The position numbers and the translations under genes are program-made. Below the pieces are notes generated by a model. The model did not search any database, was not told the DNA's origin, and saw only the letters and a program-made list of their open reading frames with translations. DNA of 64,000 nt from Christiangramia gaetbulicola. Its GTDB lineage: Bacteria > Bacteroidota > Bacteroidia > Flavobacteriales > Flavobacteriaceae. Location: the NCBI RefSeq assembly GCF_003054225.1, contig NZ_QBKQ01000003.1, positions 186,001 through 250,000 on the forward strand, in the 5' to 3' direction. Numbering within the stretch: position 1 is the first letter of the stretch; each line of letters starts with the position of its first letter. Shown here in pieces: positions 34,771 through 45,157 of this stretch.

Positions 34771-35966
34771 TAATTTTGCTGATTATATTGCTTTAAAGCT
34801 TTCTCTAATATTACGATGGCTCTTTCCAGGTCTTCTTTCTTCAATACATATGCGATTCTCACCTGGTTCATCCCAGTGTTCGGGGTAGAATAGAAACCTG
34901 CCGCCGGAGCAACCATGATAGTTTCGTTATCATCTTCAAAACTCTCCAGTAACCACTTAGCGAAATCATCGGCATTCTCTACCGGTAATTCGGCAATGCA
35001 ATAAAAAGCTCCTTTTGGCTTTGCAACCTTAACACCTTCAATTTTCTCAAGACCATCTACCAGAAGATTTCTTCTGAAAGTATACTGCTCGATAACATCA
35101 TCGAAATATGACTGCGGAGTGTCTAAAGCTGCTTCGCTGGCTATTTGAGCGAAGGTAGGAGGGCTTAGTCTCGCCTGAGCAAATTTCATGGCAGTAGCCA
35201 TAACCTCTTTATTCTTCGATACCAGGCAACCAATACGAGCTCCACACATACTGTAACGCTTGGAAACTGAATCTACCATGATCGCATTTTCTGACAATTC
35301 TGGAATGCTCATAATAGAATGGTGCACGGCACCTTCGTATGCAAATTCTCTGTAAACTTCATCTGAAACTATGAATAGGTCATGTTTCAAAGCAAGATCT
35401 GCCAGTTGCTTTACTTCTTCCTTGGTATAAAGATATCCAGTTGGATTTCCTGGATTACAAAGGATGATCGCTTTTGTCTTTTCTGAAATTAATTTTTCGA
35501 ATTCTGAAATTGGAGGTAAGGCGAAATTATTTTCTATACTTGACTGAATAGGTTTGATCTTAACTCCCGAAGCTGTCGCGAATCCATTATAATTAGCATA
35601 AAATGGTTCAGGAATGATCACCTCGTCACCTGGGTCTGTAATGCTTCCCATGGCAAATAACAGAGCTTCAGAGCCACCAGTAGTAATGATGATATCATCT
35701 TTTTCTACCGGAAGAGAAGACTTCTGGTAATATCCCGCAAGTTTCTCTCTGTATTCTTCAAAACCAGCTGAATGACTGTAAGACAGTACCTCGATGTCAT
35801 GATTTCTTACCGCATCTAAAGCTCCTTGTGGAGTCTTAATATCTGGTTGGCCAATATTAAGTTGGTATATTTTACGGCCCTTTTTGGTAGCTGCTTCAGC
35901 GAAAGGAACCAGTTTTCTTATAGGAGATTCGGGCATTTCCAGCCCTTTATTTGAAATTTTAGGCAT
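34770..35966 (-). CDS. Class I/II pyridoxal-phosphate aminotransferase (aspartate-type)
   Basis: A 398-residue PLP enzyme of fold type I. Cofactor-contacting motifs are TTGGSEALLFAMG, the Asn/Pro loop CNPGNPTGYLYT, SDEVYREFAY, and PLP Lys in VDSVSKRYSMCGARIG; the C-terminal Arg motif is MNQVRIAYVL. Closest by pattern to aspartate/prephenate aminotransferases, it could make aspartate, glutamate or arogenate. It is the first gene of the pair with murB. Confidence 0.93.
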   Translation of the reverse strand: MPKISNKGLEMPESPIRKLVPFAEAATKKGRKIYQLNIGQPDIKTPQGALDAVRNHDIEVLSYSHSAGFEEYREKLAGYYQKSSLPVEKDDIIITTGGSEALLFAMGSITDPGDEVIIPEPFYANYNGFATASGVKIKPIQSSIENNFALPPISEFEKLISEKTKAIILCNPGNPTGYLYTKEEVKQLADLALKHDLFIVSDEVYREFAYEGAVHHSIMSIPELSENAIMVDSVSKRYSMCGARIGCLVSKNKEVMATAMKFAQARLSPPTFAQIASEAALDTPQSYFDDVIEQYTFRRNLLVDGLEKIEGVKVAKPKGAFYCIAELPVENADDFAKWLLESFEDDNETIMVAPAAGFYSTPNTGMNQVRIAYVLKKEDLERAIVILEKALKQYNQQN

Positions 35967-36108
35967 AGCTATTTATTTGTGGATTGCAAAATTGCAAAAT
36001 TAAACTATGAATCTATAATTATAGCTGGTAATAATCCGGTATTTTTTGTTTTTAAGCAGGTTAGATTAATAAATTCATATTATTCCAGTTGTAATATGAT
36101 AATAGGCA

Positions 36109-36136
36109 TAAAAAAAGCCTTCCAATATGGAAGGCT
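36109..36136 (-). terminator. Terminator of the DUF1573 gene
   Basis: AGCCTTCC/GGAAGGCT 8-bp stem with 5-nt loop, followed on the minus strand by seven T, about 25 bp after the stop codon. Confidence 0.85.
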
Positions 36137-36159
36137 CTAATATTTAAGGTCATTAAAAA

Positions 36160-36558
36160 TTAACTTTCGGTTTTCTCACTGTCAGTATCAATGACAGCAC
36201 CTTTAATTTTCAATGCTTTTACTGGTTCGTCTGAATTTGAATAAACAGTTACGGTCTTTCTTATTGGTCCAACTCTTTTAGTGTCATACTTCACCTGGAT
36301 CTCACCAGTTTCGCCCGGCATAATTGGAGCATCTGGTTTTTTAGGTACGGTACAACCGCAGCTGGATTTTACATCTTCGATAACTAAAGGAGCATCTCCA
36401 ATGTTTTTTACTTCAAAGACTCTAAGGCCATCACTGCCTTTTTTAATTTCACCATAATCAATAGTTTCTGATTTAAATTCCATCTTAGCGACTTTCTGAG
36501 CCTGAGCCACAGATACGGCTGCAAAGATAAAAATGGCTATTGCGATTAGTTTTTTCAT
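36160..36558 (-). CDS. DUF1573 exported protein
   Basis: 132 residues with signal peptide (IAIFIFAAVSVAQAQ) and one Ig-like DUF1573 domain. Typical features are the sequence IDYGEIKKGSDGLRVFEVKN and the conserved SSCGCTVP motif, then PIMPGETGEIQVKYDTKR. Members are exported in Bacteroidetes; their function is unknown. The gene is divergent from valS with overlapping promoter regions. Confidence 0.93.
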   Translation of the reverse strand: MKKLIAIAIFIFAAVSVAQAQKVAKMEFKSETIDYGEIKKGSDGLRVFEVKNIGDAPLVIEDVKSSCGCTVPKKPDAPIMPGETGEIQVKYDTKRVGPIRKTVTVYSNSDEPVKALKIKGAVIDTDSEKTES

Positions 36559-36581
36559 ATTTTAAAAATTTAGCGGAATAG

Positions 36582-36613
36582 TAAAGATAAGCTGAATTAA
36601 TTCAATTCTCAAA
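36582..36613 (-). promoter_or_regulatory. Candidate promoter of the DUF1573 gene
   Basis: TTTG (36613-36610), a 20-bp spacer and TATCTTTA (36589-36582) on the minus strand, 23 bp before the ATG. Confidence 0.45.
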
Positions 36614-36633
36614 ATTTATATCAATTCAGCAGC

Positions 36634-36664
36634 TTTCATAATCCTTCATTAATAATTACTTTTG
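36634..36664 (+). promoter_or_regulatory. Promoter of valS
   Basis: TTTC (36634-36637), exactly 19 bp, then TACTTTTG (36657-36664). The element lies in the region that a TTG-started valS would translate, so it supports the ATG at 36692 as the true start. Confidence 0.65.
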
Positions 36665-36691
36665 CCATTATTTCAAAAATCAGACCAAGAA

Positions 36692-39322
36692 ATGGCAATT
36701 GCTTCACAATACAATGCGAAAAAAGTAGAGGATAAGTGGTATGACTACTGGATGAAAAACAACTATTTTCATTCTGAAGTTGATGAGAGAGAGCCTTATA
36801 CCATTGTGATCCCTCCACCAAACGTGACCGGTGTTCTGCATATGGGACATATGCTTAATAATACCATTCAGGATGTTCTGGTTAGACGTGCGCGTTTAAA
36901 AGGATACAATGCCTGTTGGGTACCTGGAACAGACCATGCTTCTATTGCTACAGAGGCAAAGGTGGTTGCCAAACTTAAGGCAGAAGGAATTGAAAAGAAC
37001 GACCTAAGTCGTGACGAATTTCTACAGCATGCGTGGGACTGGACCCATAAACATGGAGGTATCATCCTGCAGCAATTAAAGAAACTTGGAGCTTCCTGTG
37101 ATTGGGAACGTACTAAGTTCACCATGGATAAGGAAATGTCTGAATCTGTGATCAAGGTATTCGTAGACCTTTACGAAAAAGGACTGGTATATCGTGGTTA
37201 CCGGATGGTAAACTGGGATCCCCAGGCCAAGACCACGCTTTCAGACGAAGAAGTGAATTATGAAGAAAGAAATGGTAAGCTTTACTATTTAAAATATAAA
37301 ATAGACGGCAGTGATGAATATCTAACTATTGCCACTACCAGGCCGGAGACGATTTTAGGGGATACTGCTATTTGTATAAATCCTAACGACGAAAGATTCG
37401 AGCATCTGAAGGGTAAGAAGGCTATTGTGCCAATTTGCAACCGAACCATTCCTATTATTGAAGATGAGTATGTAGATATGGAATTCGGGACGGGATGTTT
37501 AAAGGTAACTCCGGCTCACGATGAGAACGATAAGAATCTTGGAGATAAACATAATCTGGATGTGATCGATATCTTTAATGATGATGCGACCTTGAACGAA
37601 TATGGTTTGCATTATGAAGGTAAAGATCGCTTTGTAGTTAGAGCTGAAATCGTTGAAGAACTGGAGTTATCTGGTTTCCTTGATAAAGTTGAAGATCATG
37701 TAAATAAAGTTGGAACCAGCGAGCGTACTGGTGCGGTAATAGAGCCAAAGCTAAGTGACCAGTGGTTCCTAAAGATGAAAGAAATGGCTCAGCCAGCTTT
37801 GGATGCAGTGGTTGGAGATGAGATAAATCTTGTGCCTGATAAATTCCTGAATACTTACCGTCACTGGATGGAGAATGTTCGTGACTGGAATATTTCCCGT
37901 CAATTGTGGTGGGGACACCAGATTCCGGCCTATTATTATGGCTCAGGCAAAAATGACTTTGTAGTAGCTGAAACTGCCGAAGCAGCCCTGGAAAAGGCCA
38001 GGAAAGCAACCGGTAATAATGATTTGAGAGCTGCGAACCTTACTCAGGATAAGGATGCTTTAGATACCTGGTTCTCTTCTTGGTTATGGCCAATGAGCGT
38101 ATTTAATGGAATCCTTGAGCCTGAAAATAAGGAAATACAATACTATTATCCTACCAACGATCTTGTAACGGCACCAGAGATCTTATTCTTCTGGGTTGCA
38201 AGGATGATCATGGCAGGTTATGAATATAGAGGAGAAAGACCATTTAAAAATGTTTATCTAACCGGGATTGTAAGGGATAAGCAAAGACGAAAAATGTCGA
38301 AATCTCTTGGTAATTCACCAGACCCGCTTGGTTTGATCGAGCAATACGGTGCAGATGGAGTAAGAGTAGGGATGCTTTTAAGTTCACCTGCCGGAAACGA
38401 CCTTATGTTCGATGAGGATCTCTGTAAGCAGGGTAGTGCCTTTACCAATAAGATTTGGAATGCCTTCCGTTTAGTAAAAGGATGGGAGATTTCAGAAGAG
38501 ATCGACCAACCCGAAACTGCCAGAATGGCTATCGACTGGTATAGATCCAAATTTCAGAAAACAATAGAGGAGATCGAAGATCATTATTCAAAATACAGAA
38601 TTAGTGATGCATTGATGTCTACTTATAAACTTGTTTGGGATGATTACTGTAGCTGGTTCCTGGAAATGGTGAAGCCGGCTTATGGTGAGCCTATGGACGC
38701 AAAGACATTTAAAGAAATTATTGCGATCCTTGAGGATAACCTGAAAATCCTTCATCCTTTTCTGCCATTTGTGACCGAAGAGATCTGGCAGGAAATTACC
38801 GAGCGTTCTCCGGAAGAAGCATTGATCGTTGCAAAATGGCCTGAACAGAAGAATTTCGATGAAAAGATAATTAGGGAATTTGCCCATGCAGCAGAAGTGA
38901 TTGCCGGGGTTAGAAAGATCAGAAAGGATAAGAATATTTCCTTTAAGAACGAAATAGATCTGAGTATTCTGAATAATGAGAATACATCTAAGACCTTTGA
39001 TTCGGTGATCGCCAAAATGGGTAATATTGGCAATATGGAATATGTAGATAGCTCTGTAGACGGTGCTCTTTCTTTTAGAGTTAGGTCTAACGAATACTTT
39101 ATTCCTATTGTTGGTGCAATAGATGTTGAAGCTGAGAAAGCAAAGATCCAGGAAGAACTTACTTATACTGAAGGTTTCCTGAAATCTGTAGACAAGAAGC
39201 TTTCTAACGAAAGATTTGTGAACAATGCCCCAGAGAAAGTGGTGGAAATAGAAAAAACAAAGAAGGCCGATGCTGAAGCCAGAATAGAAGCTTTAAAGGC
39301 TAGTCTGAAAAGCCTGGGCTAG
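36692..39322 (+). CDS. valS: Valyl-tRNA synthetase
   Basis: Class I aminoacyl-tRNA synthetase charging tRNA-Val and editing mischarged threonine. From the ATG at 36692 it has 876 residues, starting [20 protein letters not shown], a normal ValRS N-terminus. Signature motifs are [14 protein letters not shown] (HIGH-type), an editing domain around residues 190-370 with [10 protein letters not shown], and [14 protein letters not shown] (KMSKS). A C-terminal coiled coil (from about 810) matches the ValRS tRNA-binding arm. It is followed by a bidirectional terminator. Confidence 0.97.
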   Translation: MAIASQYNAKKVEDKWYDYWMKNNYFHSEVDEREPYTIVIPPPNVTGVLHMGHMLNNTIQDVLVRRARLKGYNACWVPGTDHASIATEAKVVAKLKAEGIEKNDLSRDEFLQHAWDWTHKHGGIILQQLKKLGASCDWERTKFTMDKEMSESVIKVFVDLYEKGLVYRGYRMVNWDPQAKTTLSDEEVNYEERNGKLYYLKYKIDGSDEYLTIATTRPETILGDTAICINPNDERFEHLKGKKAIVPICNRTIPIIEDEYVDMEFGTGCLKVTPAHDENDKNLGDKHNLDVIDIFNDDATLNEYGLHYEGKDRFVVRAEIVEELELSGFLDKVEDHVNKVGTSERTGAVIEPKLSDQWFLKMKEMAQPALDAVVGDEINLVPDKFLNTYRHWMENVRDWNISRQLWWGHQIPAYYYGSGKNDFVVAETAEAALEKARKATGNNDLRAANLTQDKDALDTWFSSWLWPMSVFNGILEPENKEIQYYYPTNDLVTAPEILFFWVARMIMAGYEYRGERPFKNVYLTGIVRDKQRRKMSKSLGNSPDPLGLIEQYGADGVRVGMLLSSPAGNDLMFDEDLCKQGSAFTNKIWNAFRLVKGWEISEEIDQPETARMAIDWYRSKFQKTIEEIEDHYSKYRISDALMSTYKLVWDDYCSWFLEMVKPAYGEPMDAKTFKEIIAILEDNLKILHPFLPFVTEEIWQEITERSPEEALIVAKWPEQKNFDEKIIREFAHAAEVIAGVRKIRKDKNISFKNEIDLSILNNENTSKTFDSVIAKMGNIGNMEYVDSSVDGALSFRVRSNEYFIPIVGAIDVEAEKAKIQEELTYTEGFLKSVDKKLSNERFVNNAPEKVVEIEKTKKADAEARIEALKASLKSLG

Positions 39323-39344
39323 GATCTTAGATCTTTTAGAAACA

Positions 39345-39373
39345 AAAAAGAGGACTAAATGTCCTCTTTTTTT
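39345..39373 (+). terminator. Bidirectional terminator between valS and the ACBP gene
   Basis: AAAAGAGGAC/GTCCTCTTTT perfect stem with loop TAAAT and T-runs on both strands, between convergent genes. Confidence 0.88.
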
Positions 39374-39388
39374 ATTTGAAATATTTTT

Positions 39389-39664
39389 TTAATCCTTTAT
39401 TTCCCCAATATGCTCTTCAACCAGGTCTATGTAGCGCTTTTGGGCTTCTTTCTTGCTTAAATCCTTAACCTGAACCAGTGCATTGATCTTGAAAGCATTT
39501 CGAAGATCTCCCTGGTCTGTTGGCGGGATATAAAATCCGTTCTTCTCGGTAGCTCTCTTGTAAAGAGCGTAAAAGTGTAAAAGCACATCTGGCGGGAACT
39601 GCTTACTGGTGCTGCTCGCCATATCATAGGCTTTTAGAAATTTTGAATTTTCTTGTGCCATCAT
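39389..39664 (-). CDS. Acyl-CoA-binding protein
   Basis: A 91-residue four-helix protein that carries long-chain acyl-CoA. The core motif is FPPDVLLHFYALYKRATEKN, with the conserved YxxYKxAT pattern, then WxxY-like residues replaced by AQKRYIDLVEE. It is the last gene of a lipid cluster (cdsA-psd-ACBP); 6 bp separate it from psd. Eukaryote-like ACBPs occur sporadically in bacteria, commonly in Bacteroidetes. Start could be the first or second Met. Confidence 0.88.
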   Translation of the reverse strand: MMAQENSKFLKAYDMASSTSKQFPPDVLLHFYALYKRATEKNGFYIPPTDQGDLRNAFKINALVQVKDLSKKEAQKRYIDLVEEHIGEIKD

Positions 39665-39670
39665 AAATAA

Positions 39671-40327
39671 TTATGAGGCGACATCAGCGATCACACTAAC
39701 GCCTCCTTTTACTTTTTGGTTAATCTCAACATTCACTTTTGTTCCCAGGGGAACAAATACATCTACACGGCTACCAAATTTTATAAATCCACTGTCACTT
39801 CCCTGAACTACCTCAGTATCAACTTCAGCGTAATTTACGATTCTTTTGGCCAAGGCGCCAGCTATCTGGCGATACATGATCTCTCCTGCGACTTCATTCT
39901 TAACCACCACCGTAGTTCTTTCATTTTCTTCGCTGGACTTTGGATGCCATGCGACCAGGAATTTCCCGGGGTGATATTTGCTAAATGTCACCTTACCACC
40001 CACAGGATGGCGTGTTACATGCACATTTATTGGTGACATAAAGATTGAAATTTGCAGTCTCTTATCTTTAAAATATTCTTTTTCGTAAACCTCTTCGATC
40101 ACTACTACTTTTCCATCTACAGGAGCGACGATATGATTATTGTTATGCTTCGTTTCTCTTTTTGGATTTCTGAAAAACTGAATGATCAAAAGAAAAAATA
40201 CGATAGATACAGCAAAAATAGCAAACTTTACCCAGTAAGTATTTATCAGACTGTAGGTTACGATGTTTATTGCGATCAAAATGAGCGCAGTGATCGTCAT
40301 TATTTTGTATCCTTCTTTATGAAACAT
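39671..40327 (-). CDS. psd: Phosphatidylserine decarboxylase proenzyme
   Basis: Makes phosphatidylethanolamine at the inner membrane. The 218-residue short-form enzyme has two N-terminal membrane helices (about 10-50), the APVDGKVV strand, SPINVHVTRHPVGG, and the self-cleavage site G185-S186 in IKFGSRVDV, where the Ser becomes the pyruvoyl group. It overlaps the 3' end of cdsA by 11 bp. With cdsA it gives the two ends of the PE pathway; pssA is not in the window. Confidence 0.94.
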   Translation of the reverse strand: MFHKEGYKIMTITALILIAINIVTYSLINTYWVKFAIFAVSIVFFLLIIQFFRNPKRETKHNNNHIVAPVDGKVVVIEEVYEKEYFKDKRLQISIFMSPINVHVTRHPVGGKVTFSKYHPGKFLVAWHPKSSEENERTTVVVKNEVAGEIMYRQIAGALAKRIVNYAEVDTEVVQGSDSGFIKFGSRVDVFVPLGTKVNVEINQKVKGGVSVIADVAS

Positions 40328-41120
40328 AATTTAATATATATAAATAGGCATAAACAAACGGGCTTGCAAAGATAATACTATCTAACCTATCAAACAATCC
40401 GCCGTGTCCCGGCATCAGTTTCCCGCTGTCTTTAACTCCTGCCTGTCGTTTGAATTTAGATTGAATAAGGTCCCCAAGTGTTCCGAAAATACTTAGAATA
40501 ATAGCCATTCCCAGCCAGGACCACATGGTTAAGAAGTTGGTGTAATACCATATCCCATAACTCATTAGAACGCTAAATACCAGTCCGCCAACAAAACCTT
40601 CAATAGTTTTGTTCGGGGATATTTTTTCATAGAGCTTGGTTTTTCCAAAATTCTTGCCAATTAGATAAGCAAAAGTATCATTAGTCCAGATCAGGAAAAA
40701 TATTCCAATTACCAGTTTCGGGATAAAAACGCCTTCTATGGTTGGTATGAGCGTTAGAAAAATGGTTGAGGATATTAAATAGAATATGATTATGATATAC
40801 TTTTTCTTCTCGAAGACGGGGATCTTTTTTATCACAATAAGATCCTTGACTAGAAAAAGGTTTACAAAGATCGTAATGAATAATAATAGTATTGTGGCAT
40901 CCTGATTAAACTTCAGGAAGCTGAAAAGATAGAAAAGAAGAGCTTGCAAAAGATAAAGCGCGTAGCTTTTTAATCTTAGCAGTTTCTGCATCTCAACAAG
41001 ACAAACAAGGCTTAGAAGATAGAATAGTACAATAAAAATAACTTCGGAAGACAGAATTGAAGCGACCAATATGGATATATACAACAATCCTGAAATAGCA
41101 CGAATAATGGTTTCCCTCAT
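40317..41120 (-). CDS. cdsA: Phosphatidate cytidylyltransferase
   Basis: Makes CDP-diacylglycerol from phosphatidate and CTP. The 267-residue protein has about seven or eight membrane helices. Family signatures are ISPNKTIEGFVGGL and the C-terminal SKFKRQAGVKDSGKLMPGHGGLFDRLDS with metal-coordinating Asp residues. It is preceded by the LUD-domain gene (3-bp gap) and overlaps psd, forming a phospholipid operon. Confidence 0.95.
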   Translation of the reverse strand: MRETIIRAISGLLYISILVASILSSEVIFIVLFYLLSLVCLVEMQKLLRLKSYALYLLQALLFYLFSFLKFNQDATILLLFITIFVNLFLVKDLIVIKKIPVFEKKKYIIIIFYLISSTIFLTLIPTIEGVFIPKLVIGIFFLIWTNDTFAYLIGKNFGKTKLYEKISPNKTIEGFVGGLVFSVLMSYGIWYYTNFLTMWSWLGMAIILSIFGTLGDLIQSKFKRQAGVKDSGKLMPGHGGLFDRLDSIIFASPFVYAYLYILNYVS

Positions 41121-41123
41121 AAA

Positions 41124-41735
41124 TTACAGATCTTCCAGCAGAAGCAAATATAGGTTTTTTGTACTACTTCCATAACTCATGAAATCACCCTCTTTTTGAG
41201 TTTCAAAATTTTTGATCGTGGTGATATTGGAAGGAATTTGCTGTCTGTTCTTGAATTTAATTCCTCTTAGGCCTTCGCCAATATTGTCTATCAGCTGGCT
41301 TGTAGAGGATAAAATAATGAAGTTCGAAGGAAGTTCGTGAAGTTTTCTTTCTTTGATCTGGTTTGAGGAAATTAAAATAGAGCCATCATTGGCTACGAGA
41401 AATTCACAGGTAGATAAATAAAATTCAGCGTCTGCCGATTTATTAAAATCCAGGTTGAAACCTTTAAATTTACTTTTTAATTTTTCATCGAAACAACAAC
41501 ATTGTTTCTCATACCAGTCATTTTCCAACAAGATATTGTCGAAAGCTTCCTGAATTTCAGCTTCATCTACACAGTATAAGAATTTACCGCCGTTATTTTT
41601 AAAATTGAGCATAAAACGCTCGTCGGTAGGTAGTTTAACCTCCGGCATATATTTCCCCCGGTCAGCTTTCTCAGGGACATCCTGATCCTGATCTGCTTTC
41701 GCCTTGGGATTAAGAAACCTTTTGAATAGATTCAT
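41124..41735 (-). CDS. LUD-domain protein (LutC-like)
   Basis: 203 residues, with a charged 35-residue N-terminus and the LUD alpha/beta domain typified by TCEFLVANDGSILISSNQ, NFIILSSTSQLIDN and the STKNLYLLLLEDL end. Other LUD proteins belong to lactate-oxidation systems with LutA and LutB, but those partners are absent here. It is the first gene of the unit leading to cdsA-psd-ACBP and is separated from ftsH by a strong terminator. Function is unknown. Confidence 0.85.
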   Translation of the reverse strand: MNLFKRFLNPKAKADQDQDVPEKADRGKYMPEVKLPTDERFMLNFKNNGGKFLYCVDEAEIQEAFDNILLENDWYEKQCCCFDEKLKSKFKGFNLDFNKSADAEFYLSTCEFLVANDGSILISSNQIKERKLHELPSNFIILSSTSQLIDNIGEGLRGIKFKNRQQIPSNITTIKNFETQKEGDFMSYGSSTKNLYLLLLEDL

Positions 41736-41776
41736 AGGGTTTTGGGTGTGATTCTAACTGTCATTTTATCAAAGTT

Positions 41777-41820
41777 AAAAAATCTGAAATTAACTAATGT
41801 TCAATTTCAGATTTTTTACT
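41777..41820 (-). terminator. Terminator of ftsH
   Basis: AAAAAATCTGAAAT/ATTTCAGATTTTTT perfect 14-bp stem with 13-nt loop. On the minus strand its T-run follows; it separates ftsH from the LUD gene. Confidence 0.85.
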
Positions 41821-41832
41821 TCAACTTCTACA

Positions 41833-43893
41833 CTACTTATTAACCGAATCGTTTTCGGTTAATTCTCCTTCTTCGTCAGTATCTTTTCCTTTAGATGCCT
41901 TGGATTCCTGGCCGTTTTCGTCCTCTTTGTGGAGTTTGTTCTTCTCCTTAACAGGTCTTCCTTCAGCTTTTTCTTTTTCGAAAGGTCTTTTTCCGAAGAT
42001 CTTTTCAAGGTCATCTTTGAATATTACCTCCTTGTCCAGAAGAATTTCAGCCAGCTGGGTAAGTTTATCTTTGTTATGCTCTAATAGATCGAGAGCTCTT
42101 CTATATTGTTCTTCAATAAGATTAGAGATCTCTTTGTCGATCAATTCTGAAGTTTTTTCACTGTATGGTTTGGTGAAATTATATTCACTTTGTCCCGAAG
42201 AATCGTAATAAGTAAGGTTTCCTACCGCATCGTTAAGACCATAAATGGTAACCATAGCTCTGGCTTGCTTTGTAACCTTTTCAAGGTCACTAAGGGCTCC
42301 TGTAGAGATCTTATTGAATATTACTTTCTCTGCAGCACGACCACCAAGCGCAGCACACATTTCGTCCAGCATCTGCTCTGGTCTAACGATCAATCTTTCT
42401 TCTGGAAGATACCATGCAGCTCCAAGAGACTGTCCACGTGGTACGATAGTAACTTTTACCAGCGGTGCGGCATGCTCCAGCATCCAGCTTACGGTTGCGT
42501 GACCTGCCTCGTGAAATGCGATGGCTTTCTTTTCAGAAGGAGTAATGATCTTGTTCTTTTTTTCAAGTCCACCAACAATTCTATCAACGGCATCAAGGAA
42601 ATCCTGTTTTCCAACCGCTTTATTTCCTTTTCTTGCAGCGATAAGCGCGGCTTCGTTACAAACATTGGCAATATCTGCTCCAGAGAATCCTGGTGTTTGT
42701 TTAGCAAGGAATTCAGTATCTAACTCATCTGCTACCTTCTTTAAAGGAGCCAAATGAACTTCAAATATTTCTTTTCTTTCGTTAAGATCTGGAAGATCTA
42801 CATAGATCTGCCTGTCAAAACGTCCAGCTCTCATCAAGGCTTTATCCAGTACGTCTGCACGGTTAGTTGCAGCGATCACAATTACATTTGTGTTCGTTCC
42901 AAAACCATCCATTTCTGTTAATAACTGGTTTAGCGTATTTTCACGTTCATCATTAGAACCTGAGAAATTGCTTTTACCTCTAGCTCTACCAATAGCATCG
43001 ATCTCATCGATGAAAATGATGGAAGGGGATTTTTCTTTTGCCTGTTTAAATAGGTCACGTACTCTGGAAGCACCAACTCCAACAAACATTTCCACGAAAT
43101 CTGATCCTGATAATGAGAAGAAAGGAACTTTGGCTTCTCCAGCAACGGCTTTCGCTAATAAGGTTTTACCTGTTCCAGGAGGTCCTACTAAAAGGGCTCC
43201 TTTAGGGATCTTACCACCAAGGGCGGTATATTTTTCAGGTTGTTTCAGGAAGTCTACGATCTCCTGTACCTCTTCTTTGGCTCCTTCCAGGCCGGCAACA
43301 TCTTTAAAAGATGTTTTAACATCGGTATTCTGGTCAAATAGTTTCGCTTTGGATTTACCTATATTGAAGATCTGTCCTCCTGCGCCACCTCCGGCACCAG
43401 AGCTCATTTTTCTCATGATAAAGATCCAAACTCCAATGATAAGAATGAAGGGAAGTAAAGCCCAGAAAAGATCGCCTAAAACATCACTCGAAGTGTCATA
43501 GGATACTTCAGTAGTAAGGTTATTCTCTTCTTTGATTTCCTGGATGTCATCTTCAAAATTCTGAAGATCACCAAACTGGAAGCTATAAGTAGGAGTTTCA
43601 CCGGTTGGTAGAAATTCCTGGTCTATATTTTTCCTATGTATATCTTTCTGCTTGGCTTCTTCGGTAAGAAAAACCCTGGCAACATTACGGTTGATGATCT
43701 CAACTTTCTTCACATCACCATTACGAAGATATTCCTTGAATTCAGCAGGATTTGTTTTGGCAGGTTCAGAAAAACCTCCATCACCAAACAAATTCAGGCC
43801 TAAAAATATTATAATGATCGCAGCATAAATCCAGTAGGCACTAAATTTGGGCTTTTTGGGATCTAATTTTTTCTTTGGTTTTTGATTCGCCAT
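41833..43893 (-). CDS. ftsH: ATP-dependent zinc metalloprotease FtsH
   Basis: A membrane AAA+ protease that degrades misfolded membrane and regulatory proteins. Of 686 residues, membrane helices are at about 20-36 and 141-160 with a periplasmic domain between. The AAA domain has Walker A GPPGTGKT (237-244), Walker B FIDEIDA and the pore motif FVGVGA (270-275). The M41 zinc site is H461EAGH465. The C-terminal 45 residues are a charged, probably disordered tail. It follows rsfS by 23 bp as one operon. Confidence 0.97.
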   Translation of the reverse strand: MANQKPKKKLDPKKPKFSAYWIYAAIIIIFLGLNLFGDGGFSEPAKTNPAEFKEYLRNGDVKKVEIINRNVARVFLTEEAKQKDIHRKNIDQEFLPTGETPTYSFQFGDLQNFEDDIQEIKEENNLTTEVSYDTSSDVLGDLFWALLPFILIIGVWIFIMRKMSSGAGGGAGGQIFNIGKSKAKLFDQNTDVKTSFKDVAGLEGAKEEVQEIVDFLKQPEKYTALGGKIPKGALLVGPPGTGKTLLAKAVAGEAKVPFFSLSGSDFVEMFVGVGASRVRDLFKQAKEKSPSIIFIDEIDAIGRARGKSNFSGSNDERENTLNQLLTEMDGFGTNTNVIVIAATNRADVLDKALMRAGRFDRQIYVDLPDLNERKEIFEVHLAPLKKVADELDTEFLAKQTPGFSGADIANVCNEAALIAARKGNKAVGKQDFLDAVDRIVGGLEKKNKIITPSEKKAIAFHEAGHATVSWMLEHAAPLVKVTIVPRGQSLGAAWYLPEERLIVRPEQMLDEMCAALGGRAAEKVIFNKISTGALSDLEKVTKQARAMVTIYGLNDAVGNLTYYDSSGQSEYNFTKPYSEKTSELIDKEISNLIEEQYRRALDLLEHNKDKLTQLAEILLDKEVIFKDDLEKIFGKRPFEKEKAEGRPVKEKNKLHKEDENGQESKASKGKDTDEEGELTENDSVNK

Positions 43894-43916
43894 TCTGTCT
43901 TTCTAATGATTTGGAT

Positions 43917-44288
43917 TTAATAACTTGTTTCTATGGAAGTGATCTTTGCATCACCCCATAGGCTCTCAATATCGTAAAATTCCCTGATATGCTTCTGGAA
44001 TACGTGAACAACAACGTTTACGTAGTCCATAAGCACCCATTCTGCATTTTCACTACCCTCGATATGCCAGGGTTTGTCTTTCAGGCTTTTACTAACTGTT
44101 TTTTGTATGGAATTGACTATGGCGTTAACCTGTGTATTGGAAGTACCATTGCAGATTATAAAATAATCGCAAACTGTGTTTTCTATTTCTCTAAGGTCCA
44201 GGATATCAATATCATTACCTTTAACTTCCTCTATCCCTTTTATAATTTGTGCAATAAGTTGATCGCTGTTTTTTTCCTTTTTCGACAT
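43917..44288 (-). CDS. rsfS: Ribosomal silencing factor RsfS
   Basis: 123 residues of the RsfS/Iojap family, which binds ribosomal protein uL14 and blocks subunit joining under starvation. Family pattern includes DILDLREIENTVCDYFIICNGTSNTQVNAIV and GSENAEWVLMDYVNVVVHVFQKHIREFYDIESLWGDA. The rsfS-ftsH order is usual in Bacteroidetes. A TAAATTTG element 18 bp upstream is the probable -7 box. Confidence 0.95.
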   Translation of the reverse strand: MSKKEKNSDQLIAQIIKGIEEVKGNDIDILDLREIENTVCDYFIICNGTSNTQVNAIVNSIQKTVSKSLKDKPWHIEGSENAEWVLMDYVNVVVHVFQKHIREFYDIESLWGDAKITSIETSY

Positions 44289-44306
44289 TAAATTAATTTA
44301 TTTACG

Positions 44307-44314
44307 CAAATTTA
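44307..44314 (-). promoter_or_regulatory. -7 element of the rsfS-ftsH promoter
   Basis: TAAATTTG on the minus strand matches TAnnTTTG exactly, 18 bp before the rsfS ATG. No clear TTTG is found at -33. Confidence 0.45.
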
Positions 44315-44380
44315 TCATTTTTTGCTCTTTTAAAGAGATTGTTTGCAGAAGATTTAACGCCTTATCTCTTATACTTTTAT

Positions 44381-45112
44381 ATGCGTATAATCAAAGTTAA
44401 TGCCATTGATAGTACTAATTCCTTTGTTCGTAAATTTTACGAGGGAGGTAAAGATTTTGAACCTGTTTGCGTAAGAGCGGTTACCCAGACCGCCGGTAGA
44501 GGTCAGCGCGGGTCTGATTGGCTCAGCAAAGCAGGGGAGAACCTAACTTTCAGCATACTGTATCCTCAGAAAAAATTAAATATTTCCAGACATTTCCTGT
44601 TAAGTGCTACCGTTGCTCTGGCTGTTTTGGAAGGATTACAAGGGCTGAATATATCAGACCTGAAGGTGAAATGGCCTAACGACATTCTGTCAGCAAAAAA
44701 GAAGATCGGTGGCATCCTGATCGAAAATATCGTAAAAACCGAAGGGATAGTAGCCAGCGTGATCGGGATTGGGCTCAATGTAAATCAAACAGATTTTGAA
44801 GGATTACCCCAAGCGGGTTCCCTGAAAAGTATAACCGGCCAGAATTATAATATTGATGACATTCTGGAAAATCTCATCTTGAAAATTGAAACAAAACTGA
44901 AGGAGTTACCTTACAGGAATAGCACTGAGATCCTGGAAGAATATGCTAAGAACATGTTCCGTCTTAATGTTGTTTCCGCATTTCTATCTAAAGAGGGAGA
45001 TAAATTTAATGGGATTATTAGGGGAGTTACTACTGAAGGTAAATTGAACCTGGAAATAGAGGACGCCGTATTTAAAACTTATGACCTTAAGGAGATTCAG
45101 TTACTTTATTAA
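44381..45112 (+). CDS. birA: Biotin-acetyl-CoA-carboxylase ligase (BirA, group I)
   Basis: Attaches biotin to carboxylase carrier domains using ATP. From the ATG at 44381 (MRIIKVNAIDSTNS) it has 243 residues; a TTG start 42 bp earlier would only add a non-conserved extension. Motifs: biotin-binding GRGQRGSDW, the KWPNDI and KIGGILIE segments with catalytic Lys. There is no N-terminal DNA-binding domain, so it is a pure ligase and not a repressor. It is divergent from rsfS and ends at a bidirectional terminator. Confidence 0.95.
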   Translation: MRIIKVNAIDSTNSFVRKFYEGGKDFEPVCVRAVTQTAGRGQRGSDWLSKAGENLTFSILYPQKKLNISRHFLLSATVALAVLEGLQGLNISDLKVKWPNDILSAKKKIGGILIENIVKTEGIVASVIGIGLNVNQTDFEGLPQAGSLKSITGQNYNIDDILENLILKIETKLKELPYRNSTEILEEYAKNMFRLNVVSAFLSKEGDKFNGIIRGVTTEGKLNLEIEDAVFKTYDLKEIQLLY

Positions 45113-45116
45113 ATAA

Positions 45117-45140
45117 AAAAGCCGGGAATTTCCGGCTTTG
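45117..45140 (+). terminator. Bidirectional terminator between birA and a SRPBCC gene
   Basis: AAAGCCGG/CCGGCTTT 8-bp stem, 5-6 nt loop; T-runs appear on the minus strand and the stem lies between two converging genes. Confidence 0.75.
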
Positions 45141-45157
45141 AACTAAATGGTAAAAAA

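Noticed and set aside
36662-36691. TTG start giving valS ten extra residues
   Set aside because: The TTG lies in the -7 promoter element (36657-36664); the ATG at 36692 matches the family N-terminus.
42190-42723. 177-residue frame antisense to ftsH
   Set aside because: Covered by the intact FtsH reading frame with conserved motifs; codon pattern is that of the complementary strand.
44339-44380. TTG-initiated extension of birA
   Set aside because: The extension is not conserved in BirA; MRIIKVNAIDSTNS is the normal start.
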